Assembly: GCF_003173775.1 (NCBI RefSeq)
Contig: NZ_CP029552.1
Coordinates: 2,117,001 to 2,181,000, forward strand
DNA: 64,000 bases
Source: Methylobacterium sp. 17Sr1-1
GTDB taxonomy: Bacteria; Pseudomonadota; Alphaproteobacteria; Rhizobiales; Beijerinckiaceae
Reading direction: 5' to 3'
In this document: positions 55,897 to 64,000 of the stretch, in pieces
Numbering within the stretch: position 1 is the first letter of the stretch
Layout of the letters: each line of letters opens with the position of its first letter
The notes under the pieces: generated by a model
What the model was told of the DNA's origin: nothing
What the model saw: only the letters and a program-made list of their open reading frames with translations
The model's database searches: none
Made by a program: the position numbers and the translations under genes

Positions 55897-56478
55897 ATGG
55901 CCCTCACCACCGTCCGCGCCCCCGAGATCGCGCCGCAGCCGAAGGGTATCCTCGACCCGGCCACCGGAAAGCCGATCGGCGCCAATGACCCGACCTTCCT
56001 GACGATCAGCGACGAGCTCGCCGATCGCGGCTTCCTGTTGACCACCGCCGACGACCTCATCACTTGGGCCCGCACCGGCTCGCTGATGTGGATGACCTTC
56101 GGCCTGGCCTGCTGCGCCGTCGAGATGATGCAGATGTCGATGCCGCGCTACGATTGCGAGCGCTTCGGCTTCGCCCCGCGCGGCTCGCCGCGCCAGTCCG
56201 ACGTGATGATCGTCGCCGGCACGCTGACCAACAAGATGGCCCCCGCGCTCCGCAAGGTCTACGACCAGATGCCGGAGCCGCGCTACGTCATCTCGATGGG
56301 ATCCTGCGCCAACGGCGGCGGCTACTACCACTACTCCTACTCGGTGGTGCGCGGCTGCGACCGGGTGGTGCCGGTCGACATCTACGTCCCGGGCTGCCCG
56401 CCGACGGCCGAGGCGCTGCTCTACGGCGTGCTGCTGCTGCAGAAGAAGATCCGCCGCACCGGCACGATCGAGCGCTGA
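55897..56478 (+). CDS. nuoB: NADH-quinone oxidoreductase subunit B
   Basis: A 193-residue hydrophilic subunit that carries the terminal [4Fe-4S] cluster N2 next to the quinone site. Cluster ligands are the vicinal pair in [11 protein letters not shown], the cysteine in MGSCANGGG and that in [13 protein letters not shown]. The N-terminal extension (about 40 residues) is typical of Alphaproteobacteria. Second gene of the operon. Confidence 0.98.
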   Translation: MALTTVRAPEIAPQPKGILDPATGKPIGANDPTFLTISDELADRGFLLTTADDLITWARTGSLMWMTFGLACCAVEMMQMSMPRYDCERFGFAPRGSPRQSDVMIVAGTLTNKMAPALRKVYDQMPEPRYVISMGSCANGGGYYHYSYSVVRGCDRVVPVDIYVPGCPPTAEALLYGVLLLQKKIRRTGTIER

Positions 56479-56486
56479 GGCTGGCC

Positions 56487-57149
56487 ATGAGCAACGGCAT
56501 CACCATCCGCGCCCATACCCAGAGCGAGCCGGGCGTTGACGCTCTCGCGCGGCTCTCCGACACCCTCGCCGAGACGCTCGGCACCGCCATCGCCGACCGG
56601 GCGATCGCCTTCGGCGAGCTGACGCTCATCGTCGAGGGGCCTGAGATCCTGCGGGTGCTCACCCACCTGCGGGACGATCCGGCCTGCGCCTTCTCGACCT
56701 TCATCGACATCTGCGGCGCCGACTATCCGGCCCGGGCCAAGCGTTTCGACGTCGTCTACCACCTGCTGTCGATGCGCCATAACCGGCGCATCCGCGTGAA
56801 GGTGCAGACCGACGAGCGCACCCCGGTGCCGTCCGCGATTCCCGTCTTCCCGGCGGCGAACTGGTTCGAGCGCGAGACCTACGACCTCTACGGCATCCTG
56901 TTCTCGGGCCATCCGGACCTGCGCCGGTTGCTCACCGATTACGGCTTCGAGGGCCACCCCCTCCGCAAGGACTTCCCGCTCACCGGCTTCGTCGAGGTCC
57001 GCTACGACCAGGACGAGGCCCGAGTGGTCTACGAGCCCGTGCGGCTGACGCAGGAATTCCGCAACTTCGACTTCCTGTCCCCCTGGGAGGGCACCGACTA
57101 CGTGCTCCCGGGCGACGAGAAGGCCGACAAGGCACCGGCGAAAGGCTGA
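56487..57149 (+). CDS. nuoC: NADH-quinone oxidoreductase subunit C
   Basis: A 220-residue peripheral-arm subunit (30-kDa homologue). Signature [38 protein letters not shown] is nearly invariant in the family. It is separate from nuoD, not fused as in E. coli. Start ATG at 56487 follows nuoB by 8 bases. Lysine-rich tail [11 protein letters not shown]. Confidence 0.97.
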   Translation: MSNGITIRAHTQSEPGVDALARLSDTLAETLGTAIADRAIAFGELTLIVEGPEILRVLTHLRDDPACAFSTFIDICGADYPARAKRFDVVYHLLSMRHNRRIRVKVQTDERTPVPSAIPVFPAANWFERETYDLYGILFSGHPDLRRLLTDYGFEGHPLRKDFPLTGFVEVRYDQDEARVVYEPVRLTQEFRNFDFLSPWEGTDYVLPGDEKADKAPAKG

Positions 57150-57155
57150 GCCGAC

Positions 57156-58346
57156 ATGGGCGAGCACAGCATCCGCAACTTCTCGATCAATTTCGGCCCG
57201 CAGCACCCGGCGGCGCACGGCGTGCTGCGCCTCGTGCTGGAGCTCGACGGCGAGGTGGTCGAGCGGGTCGACCCGCATATCGGCCTGCTCCACCGCGGCA
57301 CCGAGAAGCTGATCGAGGTCAAGACCTACCTCCAGGCGACGCCCTATTTCGACCGGCTCGACTACGTCGCGCCGATGAACCAGGAGCACGCCTTCTGCCT
57401 CGGCATTGAGCGCCTGCTCGGCATCGAGGTGCCGCGCCGCGCCAAGCTGATCCGCACGCTCTACTGCGAGATCGGCCGGCTCCTGTCGCACCTGCTCAAC
57501 GTCACCACGCAGGCGATGGACGTCGGCGCCCTCACGCCCCCGCTCTGGGGCTTCGAGGAGCGCGAGAAGCTGATGATCTTCTACGAGCGCGCGTCGGGTG
57601 CGCGTCTCCACGCCAACTACTTCCGACCGGGCGGCGTCCACCAGGATCTGCCGCCGAGCCTGATCGACGACATCGAGAAGTTCTGCGAGACCTTCCCGCA
57701 GGTGGTCGACGACCTCGACAGCCTCGTGATGGGCAACCGGATCTTCAAGCAGCGCAACGTCGATATCGGCATCGTGACCGTCGAGGAGGCGCTCGCCTGG
57801 GGCTTCTCCGGCGTGATGGTGCGCGGCTCCGGCATCCCGTGGGACCTGCGCAAGTCGCAGCCCTACGAGGCCTACGACGAGATGGAGTTCGACATCCCCG
57901 TGGGGAAGAACGGCGACACCTACGATCGCCAGGTCATCCGCATGGAGGAGATGCGCCAGTCGGTGCGCATCATGAAGCAGTGCATCGCCAAGCTGCGCGA
58001 GCCGGCCGGCCAGGGCCCGATCGCCACGCAGGACGGCAAGGTGGCGCCGCCGCCGCGGCGCGAGATGAAGCGCTCGATGGAAGCGCTCATCCACCACTTC
58101 AAGCTCTACACCGAGGGCTTCCACGTCCCGGCCGGCGAGGTCTACGCCGCGGTCGAGGCGCCCAAGGGCGAGTTCGGCGTCTACCTGGTCGCCGACGGCA
58201 CCAACAAGCCGTATCGCTGCAAGATCCGCGCTCCGGGCTTCGCCCACCTCCAGGCGATGGACTGGATGTGCCGCGGCCACATGCTGGCGGACGTGTCGTG
58301 CATCCTCGGCACGCTCGACATCGTGTTCGGCGAGGTGGACCGGTAA
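57156..58346 (+). CDS. nuoD: NADH-quinone oxidoreductase subunit D
   Basis: A 396-residue peripheral-arm subunit (49-kDa homologue) forming the quinone-binding cavity with NuoB. Visible features: [22 protein letters not shown] with the conserved His pair, [14 protein letters not shown], the [13 protein letters not shown] region and [23 protein letters not shown] near the C-terminus. It follows nuoC by 6 bases. Confidence 0.98.
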   Translation: MGEHSIRNFSINFGPQHPAAHGVLRLVLELDGEVVERVDPHIGLLHRGTEKLIEVKTYLQATPYFDRLDYVAPMNQEHAFCLGIERLLGIEVPRRAKLIRTLYCEIGRLLSHLLNVTTQAMDVGALTPPLWGFEEREKLMIFYERASGARLHANYFRPGGVHQDLPPSLIDDIEKFCETFPQVVDDLDSLVMGNRIFKQRNVDIGIVTVEEALAWGFSGVMVRGSGIPWDLRKSQPYEAYDEMEFDIPVGKNGDTYDRQVIRMEEMRQSVRIMKQCIAKLREPAGQGPIATQDGKVAPPPRREMKRSMEALIHHFKLYTEGFHVPAGEVYAAVEAPKGEFGVYLVADGTNKPYRCKIRAPGFAHLQAMDWMCRGHMLADVSCILGTLDIVFGEVDR

Positions 58347-58404
58347 GGGGCTCGCGCCCCCGCCCGCACCCGCCGGAGACGTATGAGACATGGACGTTTG
58401 AGAC

Positions 58405-59496
58405 ATGGCCAACCGCAGACTTGCCCCGGTTTCCGAGCAGCCCGAGAGCTTCGCGTTCACGGCTGAGAACGCCGAATGGGCCAAGGGGCAGATCGCCAAG
58501 TACCCGGAGGGGCGCCAGGCCTCGGCCGTGATCCCGCTCCTGTGGAAGGCGCAGGAGCAGAACGGCGGCTGGCTGCCTCGAGCCGCGATCGAGGCGGTGG
58601 CCGACCAGCTCGGCATGCCGCATATCCGGGTGCTGGAGGTCGCGACCTTCTACACCATGTTCGCCCTCGAGCCGGTCGGACGCTACTGGATCCAGGTCTG
58701 CGGCACCGCGCCCTGCGACGTCTGCGGCGCCCGCGAGCTGAAGCAGTACCTCCACGAGCGGCTCGGGCCGTCGGGCCATGTCAGCCCGGACGGCAACTTC
58801 TCCTGGCTCGAGGTCGAGTGCCTGGGGGCATGCTGCAACGCCCCGATGGCGCAGATCAACCACGACTACTTCGAGGATCTCACACCTGAGCTCCTCGGCA
58901 AGCTGATGGACGACCTCGCGGCCGGCCGCCCGGTCAAGGTCGGCTCGCAGATCGGCCGCACCTCGTCCGAGCCCAAGGACGCGGTCACGACCCTCAAGGA
59001 CGAGACCCTGTTCGACGGCTCCCGCGTCGGCGCCTGGCGCAAGCGCTTCGCGGAAGAGGGGCTGAAGGAGACCGGCGCCGACACGACCGGCGAGAAGGCC
59101 CGCACCGACGCCTCGGCCGCCGAGAACCCGAAGGCCGCCCGTCCCGATGCCGGCCGGCCGAACGAGAGCAAGGCGGCGGCGACCCCGGCGCAGGGCGCGG
59201 TCGATCCGAAGTCGGACAAGGGCGAGGTGACACCGGACCGCACCACCGTCGCGGTGCCGCGCACCGGGCCGGAGACGGTCGGTGCGCCCCAGAGCGGCCG
59301 CTCCTACACGATGACGCCGGTCAAGCCCGAAGAGGGCCGTCCGGTGGCGGCCGCGAAGGGCACCACGCCCGAGGCCGGCGCCGAGCCGGCGACCGCGAGC
59401 GACAAGACCGACGGATCGCAGGCCAAGCCCGTCGGCATCACCAACGCCGACAAGCCGGCCGACAAGGGTCCGCCCGGCCCGAAGGCGAAGCCGTAA
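58405..59496 (+). CDS. nuoE: NADH-quinone oxidoreductase subunit E with long C-terminal extension
   Basis: A 363-residue protein whose first ~170 residues are a normal 24-kDa subunit carrying the [2Fe-2S] cluster N1a: Cys99 and Cys104 in VCGTAPCDVCG and Cys139 and Cys143 in CLGACCNAP. Family proteins are usually 160-240 residues. The last ~170 residues are a disordered tail rich in Ala, Pro, Lys, Asp and Glu (for example PGPKAKP at the end). A long tail occurs in other rhizobial NuoE from memory. Its function is unknown. The ATG at 58405 follows nuoD by 58 bases. Confidence 0.95.
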   Translation: MANRRLAPVSEQPESFAFTAENAEWAKGQIAKYPEGRQASAVIPLLWKAQEQNGGWLPRAAIEAVADQLGMPHIRVLEVATFYTMFALEPVGRYWIQVCGTAPCDVCGARELKQYLHERLGPSGHVSPDGNFSWLEVECLGACCNAPMAQINHDYFEDLTPELLGKLMDDLAAGRPVKVGSQIGRTSSEPKDAVTTLKDETLFDGSRVGAWRKRFAEEGLKETGADTTGEKARTDASAAENPKAARPDAGRPNESKAAATPAQGAVDPKSDKGEVTPDRTTVAVPRTGPETVGAPQSGRSYTMTPVKPEEGRPVAAAKGTTPEAGAEPATASDKTDGSQAKPVGITNADKPADKGPPGPKAKP

Positions 59497-59545
59497 TCAT
59501 CGACTATGATGTCCCCTTTCACAGCAGGCCTGTAGGACGATCGCC

Positions 59546-60847
59546 ATGCTCGCCGATCAGGATCGGATCTTCACCAACCTCTATGGTCTCCACTCCCCCG
59601 GTCTCGAGGCCGCGAAGAAACGCGGCGCGTGGGACGGGACCAAGTTCCTGCTGCAGCAGGGCCGGGACTGGATCATCGAGGAGATGAAGAAATCGGGCCT
59701 GCGCGGCCGCGGCGGCGCCGGCTTCCCCACCGGCCTGAAGTGGTCCTTCATGCCGAAGAAGTCCGACGGCCGGCCGCACTACCTGGTGGTCAACGCCGAC
59801 GAGTCGGAGCCCGGCACCTGCAAGGACCGGGAGATCATGCGGCACGATCCGCATCTCCTGATCGAAGGCTGCATGCTGGCGTGCTTCGCCATGGGCGCGC
59901 ATGCCTGCTACATCTACATCCGCGGCGAGTACGTCGCCGAGAAGCACGCGCTCCAGCGCGCGGTGGACGAGGCCTACGCCGCCCGCCTCGTCGGCGAGAG
60001 CAACGTCCACGACTACCCCTTCGACATCTACGTCCACCACGGCGCCGGTGCCTACATCTGCGGCGAGGAGACGGCGCTGATCGAGAGCCTGGAAGGCAAG
60101 AAGGGGATGCCGCGGCTGAAGCCGCCGTTCCCGGCCAATATGGGCCTCTACGGCTGCCCGACGACGGTGAACAACGTCGAGTCGATCGCGGTGGCGGGCA
60201 CGATCCTGCGCCGCGGCGGCGCCTGGTTCGCCGGTCTCGGCCGGCCGGGCAATACCGGCACCAAGCTGTTCTGCATCTCGGGCCACGTCAACAAGCCGTG
60301 CAACGTCGAGGAAGAGCTCGGCATCACCTTCCGCGAGCTGATCGACCGGCATTGCGGCGGCATGCGCGGCGGCTGGGACAACCTGCTCTGCTCGATCCCC
60401 GGCGGCTCCTCGGTGCCGCTGGTGCCGGCCGCCGAGATCATCGACGCGCCGATGGACTTCGACACGCTGAAGAACCTGAAGTCGGGCCTCGGCACCGCCG
60501 CCGTGATGGTGTTCGACAAGTCGACCGACATGGTCGCGACGATCGCCCGCATCGCGTACTTCTACAAGCACGAGTCCTGCGGCCAGTGCACCCCGTGCCG
60601 CGAGGGCACCGGCTGGATGTGGCGCGTGATGCTGCGCATGGCGGAAGGCCGGGCGCAGAAGCGCGAGATCGACATGCTGCTCGACGTGACGAAGCAGATC
60701 GAGGGCCACACCATCTGCGCGCTGGGCGATGCCGCGGCCTGGCCGATCCAGGGCCTGATCCGGCACTTCCGCCCCGAGATCGAGAAGCGCATCGACCGCT
60801 ACACCGCCAACCCGCACCCGACCCCGGTGCCGATGGCGGCGGAGTAA
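59546..60847 (+). CDS. nuoF: NADH-quinone oxidoreductase subunit F
   Basis: A 433-residue 51-kDa-type subunit that binds NADH and FMN and holds cluster N3. Motifs are [15 protein letters not shown] (NADH/FMN), [35 protein letters not shown], and the cluster ligands [16 protein letters not shown] plus the downstream Cys in [12 protein letters not shown]. Normal length. Confidence 0.98.
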   Translation: MLADQDRIFTNLYGLHSPGLEAAKKRGAWDGTKFLLQQGRDWIIEEMKKSGLRGRGGAGFPTGLKWSFMPKKSDGRPHYLVVNADESEPGTCKDREIMRHDPHLLIEGCMLACFAMGAHACYIYIRGEYVAEKHALQRAVDEAYAARLVGESNVHDYPFDIYVHHGAGAYICGEETALIESLEGKKGMPRLKPPFPANMGLYGCPTTVNNVESIAVAGTILRRGGAWFAGLGRPGNTGTKLFCISGHVNKPCNVEEELGITFRELIDRHCGGMRGGWDNLLCSIPGGSSVPLVPAAEIIDAPMDFDTLKNLKSGLGTAAVMVFDKSTDMVATIARIAYFYKHESCGQCTPCREGTGWMWRVMLRMAEGRAQKREIDMLLDVTKQIEGHTICALGDAAAWPIQGLIRHFRPEIEKRIDRYTANPHPTPVPMAAE

Positions 60848-60852
60848 GCGCC

Positions 60853-61062
60853 ATGGCCGGCGAACCCGACAACCTGGTCCTCGTGTACCTGCGGCGCATC
60901 GACGAGAAGGTCGATCGCCTCATCGACGACGTGAACGACCTGAAGGGACGGGTGTCCGGCGTCGAAGAGAACTTGGCCGGCGTGCACCGCCGGATCGACC
61001 GCCTTGAGATTCGCGTCGAGCGCATCGAGCGCCGGCTCGATCTCGCCGACGCGACACATTGA
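60853..61062 (+). CDS. Small coiled-coil protein encoded inside the nuo operon
   Basis: A 69-residue protein, strongly predicted to be a parallel coiled coil (heptad-like YLRRIDEKVDRLIDDVNDL then VHRRIDRLEIRVERIERRLD). It lies between nuoF (5-base gap) and nuoG (9-base gap), co-directional. It is not one of the 14 core complex I subunits. Its proteins are similar in style to small alphaproteobacterial coiled-coil proteins beginning MxxxDNLVLxxLRxI, which I recall from other loci. Role unknown: accessory or assembly factor, or a hitchhiking gene. Confidence 0.75.
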   Translation: MAGEPDNLVLVYLRRIDEKVDRLIDDVNDLKGRVSGVEENLAGVHRRIDRLEIRVERIERRLDLADATH

Positions 61063-61071
61063 GCTGAACCG

Positions 61072-63153
61072 ATGACCAAAATCCTCGTCGACGGCATCGA
61101 GGTCGATGTCCCGCCGGACTACACCCTGCTCCAGGCCTGCGAAGTGGCGGGCGCCGAGATCCCGCGCTTCTGCTTCCACGAGCGGCTGTCGATCGCCGGC
61201 AATTGCCGCATGTGCCTGGTCGAGCTGAAGGGCGCGCCGAAGCCCGTGGCGTCCTGCGCCTGGGCCGTGCGCGACTGCCGTCCGGGCCCGAACGGCGAGC
61301 CGCCCGCGGTGTCGACCAAGTCGGCCCTGACCAAGAAGGCCCGCGAGGGGGTGATGGAGTTCCTCCTCATCAACCACCCTCTCGATTGCCCGATCTGCGA
61401 CCAGGGCGGCCACTGCGACCTGCAGGACCAGGCCATGGCCTACGGCGTCGACTCGACCCGCTACGGCGAGAACAAGCGCGCCGTCGAGGAGAAGTATATC
61501 GGCCCGCTGGTGCGGACCGCGATGAACCGCTGCATCCACTGCACCCGCTGCGTCCGCTTCCTGGCGGAAGTGGCCGGCGTGCCGGATCTCGGCGCCATCG
61601 GCCGCGGCGAGGACATGGAGATCACCTCCTACCTCGAGCGCGCGATGGAATCCGAGCTGCAGGGCAACGTCGCCGACCTGTGCCCGGTCGGGGCGCTGGT
61701 CCACAAGCCGCAATCCTACAACGTCCGTCCCTGGGAGCTGAACAAGACCGAGTCCGTCGACGTGATGGACGCGGTCGGCTCGGCGATCCGCGTCGACACC
61801 CGCGGCCGCGAGGTGATGCAGATCGAGCCGCGGGTGAACGAGGCGATCAACGAGGAGTGGATCTCCGACAAGACCCGCCACGTCGTCGACGGCCTGCGGC
61901 TCCAGCGCCTCGACCGGCCGTACCTGCGCGAGAACGGCCGCCTGCGCCCGGCCTCCTGGGCCGAGGCGTTCGGCGCCGTCGCGGCCAAGTTGAAGGGCGC
62001 GGATCCGAAGCGCGTCGGTGCGATCGTCGGCGACCTCGCCGGCGTGGAGGAGATCTTCGCGCTCAAGACCCTGATGGGCGCGCTCAAGGTCCAGAACCTC
62101 GATTGCCGCCAGGACGGGGCGATGATCGATCCGGCCTGGGGCCGGGCCGCCTACACCTTCGGTCCCGGCATCGCCGGCATCGAGCAGGCGGACGCGATCC
62201 TGATCGTCGGCGCCAACCCGCGCACGGAAGCGTCGCTTCTCAACGCCCGCATCCGCAAGCGCTGGCGGCTCTCCCCGATGCAGATCGGCGTGATCGGCGA
62301 GGATGTCGACCTCACCTATCCCCACACCTATCTCGGTGCGGGTCCGGAGACACTGGCCGAGGTGGCGGCGGGCCGTCACAGCTTCGCGGAAGGCTTCAAG
62401 GCCGCCGAGCGGCCGCTGGTCATCGTCGGCCAGGCGGCGCTCGCCCGTCCGGACGGCGCGGCTCTCCTCTCCGCCGTCGCCAAGCTCGTCCAGGGCCTCG
62501 GCGCCAAGGCCGAGGGCTGGAACGGCCTCGGCGTGCTCCAGAACGCGGCGGCCCGCGTCGGCGCCCTCGATCTCGGCTTCGTGCCGGGGGAGGGTGGGCT
62601 GACCTTCGCCGAGATGGCTCAGGGCGGTGCGCTCGACGTGCTGTTCAACCTCGGCGCCGACGAGGTCGAGGTCGGCCCGGGCGCCTTCGTGATCTACCAG
62701 GGCACCCACGGCGACAAGGGCGCCCACCGCGCCGACGTGATCCTGCCGGGCGCCGCCTACACCGAAAAGTCGGCGACCTACGTCAACCTCGAGGGCCGGG
62801 TGCAGCTCGCCAACCGGGCCGCCTTCCCGCCGGGCGACGCCCGCGAGGATTGGGCGATCCTGCGTGCCTTGTCGGACGTGCTGGGCCAGCGCCTGCCGTT
62901 CGACTCGCTGGGCGCCCTGCGCAAGGCGCTCTACGCCGCCCACCCGCACTTCGCCGGCATCGACCAGGTCGCCCCGGCCGACGGCGTGGCCGCGCTGACG
63001 ACGCTGGCGGGCCTCTCCGGCGAGCCCGGCCGCGAGCCGTTCCGGGCGGCGATCCAGGACTTCTATCTCACCAACCCGATCGCCCGCGCCTCGCGGGTGC
63101 TCGCCGAGTGCTCGGGTCTCGCCCGCGGGCGGGCCCTCGAAGCGGCCGAATGA
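61072..63153 (+). CDS. nuoG: NADH-quinone oxidoreductase subunit G
   Basis: A 693-residue 75-kDa-type subunit carrying clusters N1b, N4 and N5. The ferredoxin-like N-terminus has [35 protein letters not shown] and [18 protein letters not shown] hold the second and third sets. A molybdopterin-oxidoreductase-like but cofactor-free domain follows. Length fits the mitochondrial/alphaproteobacterial type. Confidence 0.97.
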   Translation: MTKILVDGIEVDVPPDYTLLQACEVAGAEIPRFCFHERLSIAGNCRMCLVELKGAPKPVASCAWAVRDCRPGPNGEPPAVSTKSALTKKAREGVMEFLLINHPLDCPICDQGGHCDLQDQAMAYGVDSTRYGENKRAVEEKYIGPLVRTAMNRCIHCTRCVRFLAEVAGVPDLGAIGRGEDMEITSYLERAMESELQGNVADLCPVGALVHKPQSYNVRPWELNKTESVDVMDAVGSAIRVDTRGREVMQIEPRVNEAINEEWISDKTRHVVDGLRLQRLDRPYLRENGRLRPASWAEAFGAVAAKLKGADPKRVGAIVGDLAGVEEIFALKTLMGALKVQNLDCRQDGAMIDPAWGRAAYTFGPGIAGIEQADAILIVGANPRTEASLLNARIRKRWRLSPMQIGVIGEDVDLTYPHTYLGAGPETLAEVAAGRHSFAEGFKAAERPLVIVGQAALARPDGAALLSAVAKLVQGLGAKAEGWNGLGVLQNAAARVGALDLGFVPGEGGLTFAEMAQGGALDVLFNLGADEVEVGPGAFVIYQGTHGDKGAHRADVILPGAAYTEKSATYVNLEGRVQLANRAAFPPGDAREDWAILRALSDVLGQRLPFDSLGALRKALYAAHPHFAGIDQVAPADGVAALTTLAGLSGEPGREPFRAAIQDFYLTNPIARASRVLAECSGLARGRALEAAE

Positions 63154-63166
63154 GGAGCACCGACCG

Positions 63167-64000
63167 ATGACCGCCTGGGAGGTGCTGGGCACCGTCCTCC
63201 TCGTTGCGCTGAAGAGCGTCGTGCTGCTCGTGGCACTGCTCGTCTTCATCGCCTACGCGCTGCTCGCCGACCGGAAGATCTGGGCGGCGGTGCAGCTGCG
63301 CCGCGGCCCGAACGTGGTCGGGCCCTGGGGCCTGTTCCAGTCCTTCGCCGACCTGTTGAAGTTCGTGCTGAAGGAGCCGGTGATCCCGGCGGGCGCCAAC
63401 AAGAGCCTCTTTCTGCTGGCGCCGCTGATCTTCGCCACCCTGGCGCTCGCCGCCTGGGCGGTGATCCCGCTCGCCGAGGGCTGGCCGATCGCCGACATCA
63501 ACGTCGGCATCATCTACATCTTCGCGATCTCGTCGCTCGGCGTCTACGGCGTCATCATGGGCGGCTGGGCCTCGAACTCGAAATACGCCTTCCTCGGCGC
63601 GCTGCGTTCCGCGGCCCAGATGGTGTCCTACGAGGTCTCGCTCGGCTTCGTGATCGTGACGGTGCTGATGTGCGCCGGCTCGCTCAACCTGTCGCAGATC
63701 GTCCGGGCGCAGGACACCTCGCTCGGCGTCCTCGGCTGGTACTGGCTCTGGCTCTTTCCGATGTTCGTGGTGTTCTTCATCTCGGCGCTCGCCGAGACGA
63801 ACCGCCCGCCCTTCGACCTGCCCGAGGCCGAGTCCGAGCTCGTCGCCGGCTACATGGTGGAATACTCCTCCACCCCGTACCTGCTGTTCATGCTCGGCGA
63901 GTACGTCGCCATCGTCACGATGTGCGCGCTCGGCACGATCCTGTTCCTCGGCGGCTGGCTCTCGCCGATCCCGTTCGCTCCCTTCACCTGGGTGCCGGGC
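63167..64000 (+). CDS. nuoH: NADH-quinone oxidoreductase subunit H, 3' end outside window
   Basis: 278 codons visible, open to the window edge. NuoH anchors the peripheral arm to the membrane and forms the quinone tunnel entrance. Visible: [52 protein letters not shown] and the invariant [30 protein letters not shown] ribosome site is 11 bases before the ATG. It follows nuoG by 13 bases. Confidence 0.97.
   Translation, partial: MTAWEVLGTVLLVALKSVVLLVALLVFIAYALLADRKIWAAVQLRRGPNVVGPWGLFQSFADLLKFVLKEPVIPAGANKSLFLLAPLIFATLALAAWAVIPLAEGWPIADINVGIIYIFAISSLGVYGVIMGGWASNSKYAFLGALRSAAQMVSYEVSLGFVIVTVLMCAGSLNLSQIVRAQDTSLGVLGWYWLWLFPMFVVFFISALAETNRPPFDLPEAESELVAGYMVEYSSTPYLLFMLGEYVAIVTMCALGTILFLGGWLSPIPFAPFTWVPG

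Overview
The window is high-GC, densely packed chromosomal DNA of an alphaproteobacterium. The best guess is the Methylobacterium/Methylorubrum group of the Hyphomicrobiales (Rhizobiales). This is inferred from the gene set: a rhizobial-type nuoABCDE-F-G-H order, a RegB/RegA (ActS/ActR) redox pair, an intracellular PHB depolymerase, an IalB-family protein, alphaproteobacterial-style S24 and TetR regulators, and several families of intergenic palindromes. No prophage, transposase, integrase or CRISPR array was found.

Layout. 1-9.5 kb holds metabolic and transport genes: a partial CorA/ZntB transporter, an APH-fold kinase, a hydrolase/EamA pair, a small membrane protein, a MATE pump with a GFA-family protein, a methyltransferase, a pyrD/DUF952 pair and an S24-type regulator. 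9.5-14 kb holds a giant SSS-PAS-kinase-receiver hybrid sensor and a compact smtB/smtA-like metallothionein operon. 14-22.5 kb is carbohydrate storage and envelope glucan: glgA, a GH13 glucosidase, glgP and an OpgG/OpgD-type protein. 22.5-29 kb holds a gamma-glutamyltransferase-family amidohydrolase, a methyltransferase, the RegA-type regulator, an apparently frameshifted regB, and phaZ. 29-35.5 kb holds a YgjP-like metallopeptidase, an IalB-family protein, and a translationally coupled run of a secreted protein and two related GT2 glycosyltransferases. 35.5-41.3 kb holds purC, an HpaI-type aldolase, an esterase/alkA pair facing gluQRS, a DJ-1/PfpI protein and a 59-residue orphan. 41.3-46.5 kb is a TetR-adaptor-RND efflux operon. 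46.7-51.1 kb is ppiD-trpE diverging from tpiA. 51.3-52.7 kb holds a BrnT/BrnA pair, tRNA-Val and three tRNA-Asp genes. 52.8-55.1 kb holds a chemoreceptor and a CAP-domain lipoprotein. 55.5 kb to the end is the start of the complex I operon (nuoA to a truncated nuoH), with a small coiled-coil ORF between nuoF and nuoG.

Many genes are coupled by 4-bp stop/start overlaps: hydrolase-EamA, MATE-GFA, DUF952-pyrD, smtB-smtA, secreted protein-GT2-GT2, and TetR-adaptor. Intergenic space carries at least three repeat families: a ~100-bp two-hairpin element (copies near 13.1, 22.5, 43.3 and 51.2 kb), a CCCGGG-palindrome family that is solo or paired in ~138-bp composites (20.8, 35.5, 40.7 and 46.5 kb), and a ~230-bp MITE-like unit at 7.0 kb. 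No clearly novel multi-gene system was recognised. The items most worth a second look are the smtBA operon, the regB frame disruption, the extra ORF and NuoE tail in the nuo operon, the TetR palindrome over its own start codon, and the repeat families.
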